Positions 62,892-64,000 of a stretch of DNA of 64,000 nt are shown piece after piece. Location: NCBI GenBank assembly GCA_029783825.1, contig JAREIK010012040.1, positions 16,377-80,376 of the forward strand, given 5' to 3'. A program made the position numbers and the translations under genes. The DNA comes from Sapria himalayana (Eukaryota > Streptophyta > Magnoliopsida > Malpighiales > Rafflesiaceae). Each line of letters starts with the position of its first letter. Within the stretch, counting starts at the first letter, position 1. A model generated the notes under the pieces. It made no database searches and was not told the DNA's origin. It saw only the letters and a list, made by a program, of their open reading frames with translations.

Positions 62892-64000
62892 CTTTAAGAG
62901 TTTAGTAATTTAAGTATTTAGGTATTTTGTGGTTTATAGGTTTTATTTAAATAATTAAATAATAAAAAAATTATTTTTATGATTTTTTCTCGTTTCAAGG
63001 TTATAACCTTTGAAAATATTATAATTTTTAATTTTATTTCGAATGTTAATATAATATTTAATTATAAGAATCATAAAAATTAAATATCATGTAAATTCAA
63101 TATAAATATTTTTATTGATTTGATATTATAATCCTGATCCATAAAATAGATTCTAACGTTTATAATAATAGATATTAATTAAATATATTTTGTAAAACCT
63201 AAAACGATTCAAAATCAAAGTAAAAATATTACTAAATAATAATTTTTTTTTAAATTTTTGATTTTTTTATAAGCTTATAAATTTTTTGATGAAGATAAAT
63301 ATTAAATTATATTTGTCTCATTTATTATTTTTTAAATAATATTGTATAAAAAAACAAATAATAATTAAAATTAATATCAAAATTATAATGAATACAAATA
63401 AATTGAGATTTATGATTAATTATTTAGGGTATACCGGTTTAATGGTTTAAGTATTTAGGAGTTTAGTGATTTAAGGTTTAGGCTTTAGTAGTTTATATGT
63501 TTTATGTAAATAATGAAATAACAACAAAATTATTTTTCAAATTTTTTATCAATTTTGAAGGTTATAATCTTTATAATAATTTTTAATTTTTTTTCAAATG
63601 TGAATACAATATTTAGTTATAATAAAAGTAATAATTATATATCATGTAAATTTAAAAATAAACAATTTTATGATATATATTAATAAAATAAATCTAAATA
63701 TAAATATAATAATGAAAAAAAAATAAATTAATAAACTATTATTTATTGATAGATATTTATATATTATTTATAAATACTTAAACCTTTAAAGATGGTTTAA
63801 ATGTTTAACTATTTAAGGGTTTGTGGTTTTGGGGTTTAGTGATTTAATGATTTAGGCATTTAGTAGTTTATAGGTTTTATATAAACTATAAAATAATAAT
63901 AAAAATATTTGTGTGATTTTATCTCATTTTCAAAGATGATAACCTTTAAAAAATAATAATTTTTTAATTATTTTATATAAATATAATTTATTATAATAAT
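62892..64000 (-). repeat. AT-rich satellite array, B orientation, right edge
   Basis: Dyads or remnants near 63000, 63560 and 63940. The segment 62892-63560 mirrors about 30340-31020, including a TGAGATTTATGATTAATTAT stretch that matches the reverse complement of left-side sequence near 30475. The last two remnants are only about 380 bp apart, so a partial deletion is present. The array continues beyond the window. No gene is seen. Confidence 0.85.

Noticed and set aside
1..64000. Organellar (plastid or mitochondrial) or bacterial origin suggested by the very high AT content
   Set aside because: No rRNA, tRNA or organellar gene is seen. The tandem satellite, plant-type hAT transposons with 8-bp TSDs and telomere-like motifs point to nuclear DNA.

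Overview
The window looks like repeat-rich heterochromatin from a flowering plant nuclear genome. The evidence is plant-type hAT transposases (BED finger, RNase-H-like core, hATC tail), 8-bp target-site duplications, and degenerate CCCTAAA telomere-like motifs. I see no intact host gene, no tRNA or rRNA, and no prokaryotic or organellar gene. The species cannot be named from the sequence. Most bases belong to one very AT-rich tandem satellite with monomers of about 600 bp and a long class of about 745 bp. Nearly every monomer carries a 26-bp perfect or near-perfect palindrome (half-site TTTTCAAAGGTTA) and a telomere-like block.

Layout. I call the orientation with CCTAAA-type motifs on the + strand 'A', and the reverse 'B'. 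1-2923 is satellite B. 2924-10182 is hAT family-1 copy 1 (+), carrying a second hAT (family 2, 5812-9355, transposase on -) with its own perfect TSD. 10183-11419 is satellite B. 11420-11568 is a filler fragment of the 2.5-kb insert described below. 11569-13549 is truncated hAT-1 copy 2 (-). 13558-21688 is satellite A. 21689-25385 is full-length hAT-1 copy 3 (-), with TIRs and a perfect TSD. 25394-31020 is satellite A. 31021-33492 is an unclassified 2.5-kb insert. 33493-47735 is satellite A. Orientation flips abruptly near 47,738. 47743-60428 is satellite B. 60429-62891 is an inverted copy of the 2.5-kb insert. 62892-64000 is satellite B.

How the parts relate. All four transposase copies are pseudogenes, so no autonomous element is present. 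The three hAT-1 copies sit at the same nucleotide of the satellite monomer with the same TSD and share private variants in flanking satellite. They therefore look like one insertion that was multiplied with its host array. The 2.5-kb insert was likewise duplicated in inverted orientation. The most interesting content is structural: a satellite with several built-in dyads, higher-order repeats, two orientation switches bounding a block of about 36 kb, a filler-DNA junction and a perfect fold-back hairpin at another rearrangement point.

All comparisons were made by eye; identities and boundaries are approximate unless an exact junction is stated.
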